64,000 nt of DNA from Ornithinibacillus halotolerans (GTDB lineage Bacteria; Bacillota; Bacilli; Bacillales; Amphibacillaceae): NCBI RefSeq assembly GCF_014637405.1, contig NZ_BMEY01000007.1, positions 1 through 64,000 of the forward strand, read 5' to 3'. This document shows positions 16,676 through 25,208 of this stretch, piece by piece. The translations under genes were made by a program, and so were the position numbers. The notes below the pieces were generated by a model. It saw only the letters and a program-made list of their open reading frames with translations, made no database searches and was not told where the DNA came from. Each line of letters starts with the position of its first letter. Positions within the stretch are counted from its first letter, which is position 1.

Positions 16676-17428
16676 ATGATTACTAGAAAAAGTAAGCGTG
16701 AAGTTGAACAAATGCAAAAGGCTGCGGATCTATTAGTTCAAGTTCATAAAGAAATTGCAAAAATGATAAAGCCAGGTATTAGTACAATGGAAATCGATAC
16801 ATTTGTAGATCAATTTTTGGAAAAGCATGGGGCTGTTCCAGAGCAAAAGGGTTATAATGGTTTCCCTTATGCAACTTGTGCCTCTATAAATGACGAAATC
16901 TGCCATGGCTTCCCTAGAGAAGACAAATTACAGGACGGAGATATTGTAACAATTGATATGGTCGTAAATCTGGATGGTGGTCTTGCTGACTCTGCTTGGA
17001 CGTATGCGGTGGGGAATGTCGATGAAAAAGGCTTACGTTTAATGGAAGTTACTAAAAAATCGTTATATTTAGGTATTGAACAAGCAAAAGCTGGAAATAG
17101 AATCGGAGATATTGGCCATGCCATTCAAACGTATGCTGAAGCGGAAGGTTTCTCAGTAGTACGTGATTTTACTGGTCATGGAATTGGACCAACTATTCAT
17201 GAAGATCCTCATATCCCGCATTTTGGCTTACCGAATAAAGGCCTTCGTTTAAAACCTGGTATGGTTATTACCATTGAACCGATGTTAAACGAAGGGGACT
17301 GGCGTAGTAAGTTGGATAGTAATAATTGGACTGCTAGAACCGTAGACGGTGGACGATCTGCACAGTACGAACACACGATTGTAATTACTGAAGGTGATCC
17401 AATTATTTTGACAGAACAAGATAGCTAG
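16676..17428 (+). CDS. map: Methionine aminopeptidase, type I
   Basis: Removes the initiator Met from nascent proteins; 250 aa, cytoplasmic. The dinuclear metal site is complete: D94, D105 (GGLADSAWT), H168 (TGHGIG), E201 (TIEPM) and E232 (QYEHT), plus H175 next to the site. It is not linked to the secY/infA ribosomal cluster, so it is probably the stand-alone second isoform (B. subtilis YflG/MapB). AGAGAGGAC precedes the ATG. Confidence 0.92.
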   Translation: MITRKSKREVEQMQKAADLLVQVHKEIAKMIKPGISTMEIDTFVDQFLEKHGAVPEQKGYNGFPYATCASINDEICHGFPREDKLQDGDIVTIDMVVNLDGGLADSAWTYAVGNVDEKGLRLMEVTKKSLYLGIEQAKAGNRIGDIGHAIQTYAEAEGFSVVRDFTGHGIGPTIHEDPHIPHFGLPNKGLRLKPGMVITIEPMLNEGDWRSKLDSNNWTARTVDGGRSAQYEHTIVITEGDPIILTEQDS

Positions 17429-17438
17429 GAATAACAGT

Positions 17439-17486
17439 CTGTGTCATTAAGATGCTCATAACCATTTTAATGACACAGATTTTTTT
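17439..17486 (+). terminator. Terminator of map
   Basis: CTGTGTCATTAA (17439-17450) and TTAATGACACAG (17467-17478) form a perfect 12-bp stem, then a seven-T run. Confidence 0.9.
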
Positions 17487-17537
17487 ATAAAGATTATTAG
17501 TTTAACGTAAAAAATTTAAAATTTTGTGGCATTTATG

Positions 17538-17566
17538 TTTCCAGGTCATCTGAAATCAGTTATAAT
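17538..17566 (+). promoter_or_regulatory. Sigma-A promoter of azlCD
   Basis: TTTCCA (17538-17543), a 17-nt spacer and a consensus TATAAT (17561-17566), 33 nt upstream of azlC. Confidence 0.6.
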
Positions 17567-17598
17567 AGTTAGAAATTTTACTTGGGGAGAAGTGACGA

Positions 17599-18321
17599 AT
17601 GGAATCGGTACAAAAATCTACTATATCGCCTTCAAATACCATGATAAAGAGAGGAGTTATCGTTGGTTTTCCGATTATGTTAGGATATATTCCTATTGCA
17701 ATTACATACGGTGTTCTGGCAAAACAAGCTGGTCTATCACTAACGGAATTGACTTTAATGAGTGTCATGGTGTTTGCAGGTGCAAGTCAATTTATGGGTG
17801 CTAATATGATTGCACTCGGTGCAGGAGCTATTGAAATAATTATTGCAACATTTGTGTTAAACTTTCGTCACTTTGTGATGAGTATATCGTATATGAATCG
17901 AATGCGTAATGTTGACTTAAAGTGGAAATTACCTCTTTCCATGGGGTTAACCGACGAAACCTTTGCTGTTTCCTCCCTTCATACGAAAGAGGCTAAGGAA
18001 GATAAGGGACATTTGTTTTATATTGCTTTAACTTTGATGGCATATTTGTCATGGGTGATTGGATCCTTCCTTGGTGGTGTTCTCGGAGAAATTATACCTG
18101 ATACACTTAGTCAAAGTATGGGAATTGCATTATATGCTATGTTTATTGGATTACTAGTACCTTCCGTTAAAAAAGAACTTAAAGTAGGACTCATTGCTGT
18201 CATTGCTATGTTAATTAACGCAGTATGCTTACAATTTATGAGTAGTGGTTGGGCAATTGTGACTGGAACGGTACTTGGTGGTTTAAGTGGTGTCTTCTTG
18301 CTGAAGGAGGTACGAGAATGA
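17599..18321 (+). CDS. azlC: AzlC-family branched-chain amino acid exporter, large subunit
   Basis: Polytopic membrane protein (240 aa, about 5-7 helices) of the AzlC/YgaZ family. It forms a two-component exporter with AzlD for branched-chain amino acids. Motifs include GFPIMLGYIPIAITYG, VFAGASQFM and LGLTDETF-like MGLTDETFA. The stop overlaps the azlD start (ATGA), giving translational coupling. Unlike the B. subtilis azlBCD-brnQ operon, no regulator azlB or transporter brnQ is adjacent. Confidence 0.88.
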   Translation: MESVQKSTISPSNTMIKRGVIVGFPIMLGYIPIAITYGVLAKQAGLSLTELTLMSVMVFAGASQFMGANMIALGAGAIEIIIATFVLNFRHFVMSISYMNRMRNVDLKWKLPLSMGLTDETFAVSSLHTKEAKEDKGHLFYIALTLMAYLSWVIGSFLGGVLGEIIPDTLSQSMGIALYAMFIGLLVPSVKKELKVGLIAVIAMLINAVCLQFMSSGWAIVTGTVLGGLSGVFLLKEVRE

Positions 18322-18614
18322 TTTTTGTAATTATTATTGGTATGGCATTAGCTACGATGATTCCGAGAATAATTCCAACTTTTATAGTAGATAAATTACA
18401 TTTTAAAGATTGGGTGAATCGTTGGTTAAATGCCATTCCATATGCTGCATTGGGAGCGTTGATTTTCCCAGGCATATTATCCGTTATCCCTGATAAACCA
18501 TACATTGGGTTAGTTGGTGGGCTCATAGCCATTGGATTAGCATTGATCGGTTTGAATGTAATCTTTGTCGTTGTCGGAGCAATTGTATCGGTATTTTTAT
18601 TGACGACATTTTGA
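18318..18614 (+). CDS. azlD: AzlD-family branched-chain amino acid exporter, small subunit
   Basis: A 98-aa membrane protein with three to four helices and the family motif RIIPTFI ... AIPYAALGALIFPGIL. Start ATG 18318 follows AAGGAGG and overlaps the azlC stop; the longer in-frame extension from 18249 lies inside azlC and is not real. Partner of AzlC. Confidence 0.85.
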   Translation: MIFVIIIGMALATMIPRIIPTFIVDKLHFKDWVNRWLNAIPYAALGALIFPGILSVIPDKPYIGLVGGLIAIGLALIGLNVIFVVVGAIVSVFLLTTF

Positions 18615-18636
18615 TTAGTGAGTTTATATAAACGTG

Positions 18637-18675
18637 AAAAAGCTTCCTTGATGCTTGCATTCTGGAAGCTTTTTC
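18637..18675 (+). terminator. Terminator of azlCD
   Basis: GAAAAAGCTTCC (18637-18648) pairs with GGAAGCTTTTTC (18664-18675), a 12-bp perfect stem with built-in T run. Confidence 0.85.
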
Positions 18676-18700
18676 TTTATATAGGACTTGTTGTGTAAAT

Positions 18701-19110
18701 CTCATAAATATTTGGACGAAAATCTTTTAGTGAAATGTTAGTGACAGAGGGTCTCACAAACATATTAGCTAAAAATTTTGAGTGAAATGTTAGTAACAGA
18801 GGTTCTCATAAATAATTAGCTAAAAATTATGAGTGAAATGTTAGTGAAAGAGGTTCTCATAAACATTTGAGCAAAATATTAGTGTGAAATGTTAATGATA
18901 GCCGTTCTCATAAACATTTGAGCAAAATATTAGTGTGAAATGTTAATGATAGCCTTCCTCACAAACATTTGAGCAAAATATTAGTGTGAAATGTTAATGA
19001 TAGCCTTCCTCACAAACATTTGTACAAAAATTTCACTCGAAATGTCGTTGATAGTCTTCCTCACAAACATTTGAACAGAAATTTCACTCGAAATGTCGTT
19101 GACAACTCTT
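18701..19110. repeat. Tandem array, eight units of 51-52 bp
   Basis: Eight direct repeats start at 18701, 18753, 18805, 18856, 18907, 18958, 19009 and 19060; each begins CTCAYAAA. The first two units are 52 bp, the rest 51 bp. Units 4-6 are almost identical while the outer ones have diverged, as expected for slippage or unequal exchange. Across each unit border AAATGTT and AACATTT can form a hairpin. No ORF with a ribosome-binding site runs through it. The array fills the gap between azlD and the anti-sigma gene. Confidence 0.9.
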
Positions 19111-19177
19111 CTCGTATCCATTCCGTACTAAAAAACCTATTAAAATGTCACTGTAACCTGATCTCTCGCCGAGGCAT

Positions 19178-19891
19178 CTATTGATGTAGATCAATAAACA
19201 ACGTTTCTGGTCCTGTTGGTGTGTGACTTCCACCTATTGGTTCAACACTCACTTTAATAAATCGAATCGTTCCTACATCTGGTCCTTTATAGTATACTTG
19301 TACTCTTCCATTCTCAAACTGTAATAATTCATCTTTCCAAACATTATCTTCATGGATTAACCAAACTTGATAATCATGTGCGGTTAGAGGTTCCAATCCA
19401 TCAACTTGAAAGATTAACTCATTCGTCGCCTCGTTTAACCAAACATCTCCTTTAATATTTTTATCCAATGATACGGGAAAGATATCCAGTCTATTTGTTT
19501 CGGGCCTATTTAGAAAAGATTGTTCAGGAATTAGATTATGCTGTGCAGTAATATACTCTTCTTTTGATTCAGTTAAATCATGACTACTTTGATTAACGAA
19601 TACTAGAATGCTAGCAAGGAAAATGGTTACCGCTGTGCTGGCCACAATGTAATAAAATTGGTGCTTTTTCTTTTTTGATTTTGGTTGTGAGTCAATCGTG
19701 GCCATTATTCGCTGCTGTAATTCTTTAGAAGGTATTAATTCACTTTCCTTTGCAGTAAGTTGTTGCCAAAGAGATACTCTTTCTCGGCATTCCTCACAGA
19801 TTAATACATGCTTATTCACATTTTTTATTTGCTCACTATGTAGAGAACCTAACACATAATCTACTAATATATCTTCTGTTAAATGTTTCAC
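19178..19891 (-). CDS. Zinc-finger anti-sigma factor (RskA-type C-terminal domain)
   Basis: Membrane regulator of the adjacent ECF sigma factor, 237 aa. The N-terminal zinc-binding anti-sigma motif HVLICEEC (HxxxCxxC) lies at about 28-35. A single transmembrane helix is at about 77-96. The extracytoplasmic part is RskA-like (VWLNEATNEL ... YQVWLIHEDN). GTG 19891 is chosen because AGGGAG ends 8 nt before it; the in-frame GTG at 19900 overlaps that site. It follows the sigma gene by 5 nt. Confidence 0.8.
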   Translation of the reverse strand: MKHLTEDILVDYVLGSLHSEQIKNVNKHVLICEECRERVSLWQQLTAKESELIPSKELQQRIMATIDSQPKSKKKKHQFYYIVASTAVTIFLASILVFVNQSSHDLTESKEEYITAQHNLIPEQSFLNRPETNRLDIFPVSLDKNIKGDVWLNEATNELIFQVDGLEPLTAHDYQVWLIHEDNVWKDELLQFENGRVQVYYKGPDVGTIRFIKVSVEPIGGSHTPTGPETLFIDLHQ

Positions 19892-19896
19892 TCTTT

Positions 19897-20460
19897 TCAC
19901 TCCCTATCTGCTTTTGCCCATTGGAGTAATGACTTTTGTTTGCGTAATGCTCGTAATCCATATCTAATAGATGATTTTATTGTACCTAAGGGCTTATTGT
20001 AGGTTTCTGCAAGTTCTCTTTGTGTTTTACCTTCAAAATAAGCACCAATAATTAGTTCCTTTTGCTTATTTGGGAGTTTATTCAATGCATTAAATATAAT
20101 CTCTTTTTCTATATCCATTAAGACATGTTTCTCTAATAAAACAGCTTGTTCTGTATCTAGTTTTTCTAATTTATTTACTAGAATTGGCTCATTTTTACGT
20201 AATCGATCAATACACCTGCTTCTAGTTTTCACCGCTAACCATGCTTTCACACTGCCTCTATGTGCATTATATTGATTTGGTTTTTGATAGACTTCAATAA
20301 ACACATCATGGCAAACATCCTCTGCCTCTTTTGGATCTCCTATTACATTAACTGCTATTTGAAGGACAAAGGATACATAATGTTGATAGAACTGATTGAA
20401 AGCATGTTGTGATCCCTCAGCAATTAGGTTTAATAAGTGTTTATCCCGCTCTGTATCCAT
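19897..20460 (-). CDS. ECF-type RNA polymerase sigma factor
   Basis: Extracytoplasmic-function sigma factor of 187 aa. Region 2 (about 22-90) contains DPKEAEDVCHDVFIEVY and region 4 (about 125-180) contains the HTH TQRELAETYNKPLGTIKSSIRYGLRALR. SigK/RskA-type pairing with the next gene. It is divergent from the NEW3-ABC operon, the most likely target. The inducing signal is unknown. AAGGGGG lies 7 nt before the ATG. Confidence 0.88.
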   Translation of the reverse strand: MDTERDKHLLNLIAEGSQHAFNQFYQHYVSFVLQIAVNVIGDPKEAEDVCHDVFIEVYQKPNQYNAHRGSVKAWLAVKTRSRCIDRLRKNEPILVNKLEKLDTEQAVLLEKHVLMDIEKEIIFNALNKLPNKQKELIIGAYFEGKTQRELAETYNKPLGTIKSSIRYGLRALRKQKSLLQWAKADRE

Positions 20461-20594
20461 TTTAATTCCCCCTTATTATTTTCTGCCAACTATCTTAACA
20501 AAAAAGTATGGAATAATTATAAAAAATTAAATCCAATTCCAAAAAATTCTCGTATCTTTAGTGAATATATAAAAGAAAAGGAGAGACCAATCAG

Positions 20595-21737
20595 ATGTTA
20601 AAGAAAATTATTATTTCCATGCTTACTATGATAGTAGGGGGTGTATTATTTGCCTCAACTGTATCTGCAGAAATCTCTATCTATACACCTTACACTGGTT
20701 TGTCTAAAACTCCTGGTGAGGATATAGAATACTCTGTGGATGTTATTAATAATGGGAACGCTATCGAAAATGTACAGTTTTCATTAGAAGACTTACCAGA
20801 TGGATGGGATTACCAAATAACAGCTAATGGAACTAGTATCGAACAATTATCGATTAGACCTAATGATGAACAAGATATCCGATTAGTAGTTACGGTTCCG
20901 TTAAAAGTGGAAAAAGGTTCATATGATTTTGATCTTGTTGCAGAAGGAACGAGTACAAGTCGATTAAATTTAATGGTTAATGTGACAGAGGAAGGGACAT
21001 TTGAAACGTTTTTTTCATCGGAACAAACGAATATGCAAGGACATGCTGAAACTGCTTTTGAATATAGTGCATTATTAAAAAATCAAACTGCTGAACAACA
21101 ACATTATTCATTAACAGCTCAAGCACCAACAGGTTGGACTACTCAATTCAAAGTGGATGGTAATGCGGTTACTTCTGTCACTTTAGAGCCAAATGAAGAG
21201 AAAACAGTTCAAGTAGTTGTGACACCAGCAGTTAATGCAGAAGCAGATACGTACACTATTCCAATTAAAGCTCAATCAGGAGCAACGTCCGGTGAAATTG
21301 AACTCGAAGCAGTTGTCACTGGTACATATGACTTATCACTATCTACTCCAGATGGAAAATTAAGTGAAGATATAACTGCTGGTGGAGATACTGTTATTGA
21401 ATTAGAAGTTAAAAATAATGGGACTGTTGACTTAACAGATGTTAATGTAAATGCTTCTACACCTCCAAATTGGGAAGTAGAATTTGAGCAAAAAACGATT
21501 CCAGTGTTAAAAGCAGGTCAAACTTCTAATGTAAAAGCGACTATAAAAGCACCAAAAGATGCCATAGCGGGTGATTATGCAACCACATTTAGTGCCAAAA
21601 CCGCTGAAGCCTCCTCCAATGCCAATATTCGAATGTCTGTTAAAACTTCTACGATTTGGGGACTTGCTGGGGTAGCTATCATACTAGTTGTAATTGGTGG
21701 TTTGTATTACATCATTAGAAAATATGGGAGGAGATAG
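20595..21737 (+). CDS. Exported NEW3-domain protein with C-terminal membrane anchor
   Basis: A 380-aa surface protein. It has a signal peptide (about 1-26, cleavage after VSA), three Ig-like/NEW3-type beta domains and a C-terminal helix (about 352-373, WGLAGVAIILVVIGGLYYII) followed by RKYGRR. Each domain repeats a G-W-hydrophobic motif (LPDGWDY, APTGWTT, TPPNWEV) and a PGE/PNE/AGQ-type turn. It should hang on the outer membrane face. The ATPase and permease genes follow at once (2-bp gap), so it is probably an accessory or sensor subunit of that ABC transporter (inference). Confidence 0.8.
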   Translation: MLKKIIISMLTMIVGGVLFASTVSAEISIYTPYTGLSKTPGEDIEYSVDVINNGNAIENVQFSLEDLPDGWDYQITANGTSIEQLSIRPNDEQDIRLVVTVPLKVEKGSYDFDLVAEGTSTSRLNLMVNVTEEGTFETFFSSEQTNMQGHAETAFEYSALLKNQTAEQQHYSLTAQAPTGWTTQFKVDGNAVTSVTLEPNEEKTVQVVVTPAVNAEADTYTIPIKAQSGATSGEIELEAVVTGTYDLSLSTPDGKLSEDITAGGDTVIELEVKNNGTVDLTDVNVNASTPPNWEVEFEQKTIPVLKAGQTSNVKATIKAPKDAIAGDYATTFSAKTAEASSNANIRMSVKTSTIWGLAGVAIILVVIGGLYYIIRKYGRR

Positions 21738-21739
21738 GC

Positions 21740-22708
21740 ATGAGTGAAGGGATTATAGAAATACAACAATTAACGAAAATTTATGATGATATCCCTGCAG
21801 TTAATGGTTTGTCACTCTCGATTAAGCAAGGTGAGATATTTGGCTTACTTGGTCCAAATGGTGCTGGTAAATCTACTACAATTTTTATGTTGTTAGGACT
21901 GACAGAACCGACTTCTGGTCAATTAAGAGTTTGTGGAATTGATTCAACAAAATACCCTTTAGAGGTAAAAAAACGAGTTGGCTATTTGCCTGATGATTTA
22001 GGTTTTTATCAACATATGTCTGGGTTAAACAATCTATTGTATACCGCTTCCTTAAATGGAATCCCAAAGGAAGAAGCTGAAGAAAGGGCGTATATGTTAT
22101 TAGAACAAGTCGGGCTCGGAGACGCCATTCATAAAAAAACTGGAAAGTATTCTCGTGGTATGAAGCAGCGTCTTGGTTTAGCAGATGTATTAATAAAAGA
22201 ACCTGAAGTAATTATTTTAGATGAACCAACTTTAGGAATTGATCCAGAAGGGGTAAGAGAGATACTTCATTTAATAAAGGAATTAAATGAAGAAAAGGGG
22301 ATTACTGTGCTGCTTTCTTCTCATCATCTACATCAAGTACAACAAATATGTGATCGAGTCGGGATCTTTGTTAAAGGAAAATTACTTGCAGAAGGTAATG
22401 TAGAATCGTTAACGGAACAATTATTTGAACGTGAAGCTATTATTATCCATGTTGAAGCAGAACCACTATCTGATGAACTTCTTCAAGAACTACAGCAATT
22501 GGATGAAGTGAGTCGAATCGATTATTTAGGTAGTTCATCCATTGATATTCACTGCCAAAAAGACATAACACCTAAAATTGCCAAGCTTATCATGAACTAC
22601 GAAGTTGACCTTTCTAATATAAGCAAAAAGAACTTCGGTTTAGACGAAATTTATCACCTCTATTTTGAAGGGCGTGAAACAAATGATACTCACAAAGATA
22701 AAAGATAA
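21740..22708 (+). CDS. ABC transporter ATP-binding protein
   Basis: A 322-aa ATPase. Walker A is GPNGAGKST (about 38-46), the signature is YSRGMKQRL and Walker B is VIILDEPTLGIDPEG. A roughly 80-residue C-terminal extension follows His-loop SSHHL, typical of NatA/CcmA-like ATPases that pair with ABC-2 permeases. GGGAGGAG precedes the ATG. It overlaps the permease gene by 26 nt. Confidence 0.9.
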   Translation: MSEGIIEIQQLTKIYDDIPAVNGLSLSIKQGEIFGLLGPNGAGKSTTIFMLLGLTEPTSGQLRVCGIDSTKYPLEVKKRVGYLPDDLGFYQHMSGLNNLLYTASLNGIPKEEAEERAYMLLEQVGLGDAIHKKTGKYSRGMKQRLGLADVLIKEPEVIILDEPTLGIDPEGVREILHLIKELNEEKGITVLLSSHHLHQVQQICDRVGIFVKGKLLAEGNVESLTEQLFEREAIIIHVEAEPLSDELLQELQQLDEVSRIDYLGSSSIDIHCQKDITPKIAKLIMNYEVDLSNISKKNFGLDEIYHLYFEGRETNDTHKDKR

Positions 22709-23720
22709 AATCAACTTTAGAAAAAACAATGATGAACTTGATAAAAATTATAAAGAACAGTCGATTTTTAAGGCAATCGTACAAAAAGAATTTACGGATT
22801 ATATTAGAAGTTTTCGGATCATCATATTACTAGTTATTATCGGTTTAACTTGTTTGGGTTCTTTGTATACAGCGATTACGACAATTCAAGATGCATTGGA
22901 ACAATCAGATGAAGCGAAGGAGATTGCTAAAGACTCGTACTTGTTTTTAAAATTATTTACTACCTCTGATGGAACGTTACCATCGTTTTTAACATTTGTA
23001 ACATTGCTTGGACCTTTATTAGGTATTGCATTAGGTTTTGATGCCATTAATTCTGAGCGTAATAAAGGTACGCTTACTCGATTAATGGCACAACCTATTC
23101 CGAGAGATTATGTAATTAATGCCAAATTTGTAGCGGCATTATTAATCAATGTGATGCTGATTTTTGCCTTAGGTTTTTTAGTAATGGCATTTGGAATTTT
23201 GCTTATTGGTTTGCCTATAACATTGGAAGAGTTTATCCGTATTGTATTTTTTTTATTATTATGTATCGTCTATATTGCATTTTGGTTAAACTTAGGTATT
23301 TTATTTTCTGTTAGGTTTAAACAAGCAGCAACTTCTGCATTGTCAGGGATTGCAGTTTGGCTATTTTTCAGTGTTTTTTATAATATGATTATTAATGTCA
23401 TTAGTAAAAACTATGTCAATCCAGAAAACACTACGACTATGGAGGAATTTTTAAATAAACAAGAGACTATTTTAACTATTTCAAGATTGTCTCCAAGTTA
23501 CTTATTCTCTGAGTCAACAACAACATTATTATCCCCAGAGGTTCGAACACTTGGGCCGTATACGATGGAGCAAACTGTAGGTGCATTAGCAGGACCACTG
23601 CCACTTGGGCAAAGTCTATTATTAGTCTGGCCACAACTAACGGGTCTCATCGCAGCAACCTTAATCTGCTTTGCTATTGCGTATTATTGGTTTATTAGAC
23701 AAGAAATACGGACGAATTAG
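22683..23720 (+). CDS. ABC-2 type transporter permease
   Basis: A 345-aa permease with six predicted helices. The first (about 40-62, IIILLVIIGLTCLGSLYTAI) is separated from the rest by an extracytoplasmic loop. The ABC-2 motif ALGFDAINSERNKGTLTRLMAQPI is clear. ATG 22683 is preceded by AAGGGCG; the frame is open from 22665, but that start has no better ribosome-binding site. Together with the NEW3 protein and ATPase it forms a three-gene transporter, substrate unknown. Confidence 0.85.
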   Translation: MILTKIKDKINFRKNNDELDKNYKEQSIFKAIVQKEFTDYIRSFRIIILLVIIGLTCLGSLYTAITTIQDALEQSDEAKEIAKDSYLFLKLFTTSDGTLPSFLTFVTLLGPLLGIALGFDAINSERNKGTLTRLMAQPIPRDYVINAKFVAALLINVMLIFALGFLVMAFGILLIGLPITLEEFIRIVFFLLLCIVYIAFWLNLGILFSVRFKQAATSALSGIAVWLFFSVFYNMIINVISKNYVNPENTTTMEEFLNKQETILTISRLSPSYLFSESTTTLLSPEVRTLGPYTMEQTVGALAGPLPLGQSLLLVWPQLTGLIAATLICFAIAYYWFIRQEIRTN

Positions 23721-23753
23721 AAGTAGATTAATGTGGACATAATATTCATTCAA

Positions 23754-23786
23754 AAGCTTCCTCGACAATGATTATCGAGGAAGCTT
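23754..23786. terminator. Bidirectional terminator between the ABC permease and CDF genes
   Basis: Perfect 12-bp repeat AAGCTTCCTCGA (23754-23765) / TCGAGGAAGCTT (23775-23786) between convergent genes. Confidence 0.75.
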
Positions 23787-23798
23787 GATTATATAATT

Positions 23799-24665
23799 CT
23801 ATTCATAATACGGTTCTATATGGATATGGGTATATAGAATTCCGTGCTTTTCAGCTAGAGCTTCTTCAATTTTCACTGTAATATCATGACTTTTGATAAC
23901 ATTTAATTGCGGATCCACTTTTATCGTTACATCTAGAACAGATTGATTACCTAATGCTCTTCCTTTTATATCCTCAACTTTTTTCACTTCAGGAAAAGTA
24001 GAAATTTCCGCCTTTATCTTTTGTAATCTGTCCTCATCAAAGCCATCAGTTAGCATTAAAGTAGAATCTTTAAAAATCTCCCATGCTGTTCGGCAAATAA
24101 TGACTCCAACTATTAATCCAGCTAGCGGATCGAGCCAATATAAGCCAAACTGAGCACCAATTATTCCGATAAATGCACCTATACTTACTAAGGCATCAGC
24201 GCGATTGTCCTGAGAAGCAGCATAAAGAGCAGCACTATTTATTTTTCGGGATAGAGAAAGGTTATAATGATAAACGAAAAACATAATGATTGCTGCACCT
24301 AGAGCAGTCCAAGCAGTAAGCATATCTGGGCGTGTTCCTTCACTAGTAAACATATTTCCTATTGTAGAAAAGATTACTTGTAAACCAACTGCTACCATAA
24401 TGAATGAGGCAAGTAAGGAAGCAATAGTTTCTGCTCGATAATGTCCATATCGATGGTTTTGATCTGGTGGCTTTTGAGATATTCGTAAGCCAATTAATAT
24501 AGCAATGGAAGCAACGACATCAGTAGAATTATTTAATCCATCCGCCCATAATGCTTCGGAATTTCCTATGTACCCGACTAACAGTTTTACTCCTGCAAGA
24601 AAAAGATATGCGAAGATACTTATCCAAGCACCTTTTTCTCCACTTTTCATATTTGGTTGTGTCAT
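23799..24665 (-). CDS. Cation diffusion facilitator (CDF) metal exporter
   Basis: A 288-aa proton-coupled divalent-metal exporter with six helices and a C-terminal cytoplasmic metallochaperone-like domain (about 205-288, ending YTHIHIEPYYE). The transport site has D42-xxx-N46 in helix 2 (ADGLNNSTD) and D153-xxx-D157 in helix 5 (QDNRADAL). Zinc CDFs usually have Asp or His at the second helix-2 position, so Asn hints at Mn or another metal, as in B. subtilis MneP/MneS (inference). GTGGAGG precedes the ATG. Confidence 0.85.
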   Translation of the reverse strand: MTQPNMKSGEKGAWISIFAYLFLAGVKLLVGYIGNSEALWADGLNNSTDVVASIAILIGLRISQKPPDQNHRYGHYRAETIASLLASFIMVAVGLQVIFSTIGNMFTSEGTRPDMLTAWTALGAAIIMFFVYHYNLSLSRKINSAALYAASQDNRADALVSIGAFIGIIGAQFGLYWLDPLAGLIVGVIICRTAWEIFKDSTLMLTDGFDEDRLQKIKAEISTFPEVKKVEDIKGRALGNQSVLDVTIKVDPQLNVIKSHDITVKIEEALAEKHGILYTHIHIEPYYE

Positions 24666-24891
24666 TTAGTTTTCCTCCACGTAATTACAATCGCTCTCAC
24701 TATATCAAACTAAGTATGGGTGGGTCTAGAGAAAAAGAAAGGTATGTATGAATATCAATTGACATGCTATAAGTATGTTTCCATTATGAAAAAAATATGA
24801 CTAAATTCATACAAGTTCAAAGTTAATATTTTCATTGCAATTATTCTAAAAATTTAGGATAATAGTATTAAAGGCCGAGAGGGGCATTCCA

Positions 24892-25125
24892 ATGAAAAAG
24901 GAAAAGGTAGTATACCGCTTTTATCCATATAAAGGAAAGGTCCTAGCAGCTAAAAAAGAAATTCCATTTGAAATGAAACTAATTTCAAGACTTATTTTGG
25001 ATGAAATATGTTTTAATTATAATAAAGGGATACTAGAGGATAAAATAAACGAATCCATTAAAAAAGGAAATAAAAAGGAATTTGCAAGCGTTCGTGAAGA
25101 ATATTTACATTATATATGGGAATAA
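24892..25125 (+). CDS. IDEAL-domain protein
   Basis: A 77-aa cytoplasmic protein. The C-terminal half (ILDEICFNYNKGILEDKINESI ... EFASVREEYLHY) has the composition and spacing of the short IDEAL domain found in YpiB and other Firmicutes proteins. The N-terminal half is basic. Function unknown. AGAGGGGC lies 6 nt before the ATG, and the gene is followed by its own terminator. Confidence 0.65.
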   Translation: MKKEKVVYRFYPYKGKVLAAKKEIPFEMKLISRLILDEICFNYNKGILEDKINESIKKGNKKEFASVREEYLHYIWE

Positions 25126-25144
25126 ATCGTGCGCATCCTTCAAA

Positions 25145-25177
25145 AGCCTTGCCTACGTCTGGTAAGGCTCTTTTTTT
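25145..25177 (+). terminator. Terminator of the IDEAL-domain gene
   Basis: AGCCTTGCC (25145-25153) / GGTAAGGCT (25161-25169), then CTTTTTTT. Confidence 0.88.
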
Positions 25178-25208
25178 GAATATATCTATAGTACTTTAGG
25201 AGGATTTC

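Noticed and set aside
18701-19110. CRISPR array
   Set aside because: The repeats are contiguous, with no variable spacers and no cas genes. The same holds for 53741-54220.
20461-20594. ECF-type promoter between the sigma gene and the NEW3 operon
   Set aside because: CGTATC at 20551 resembles an ECF -10, but no convincing -35 lies at 16-17 nt; too weak to list.
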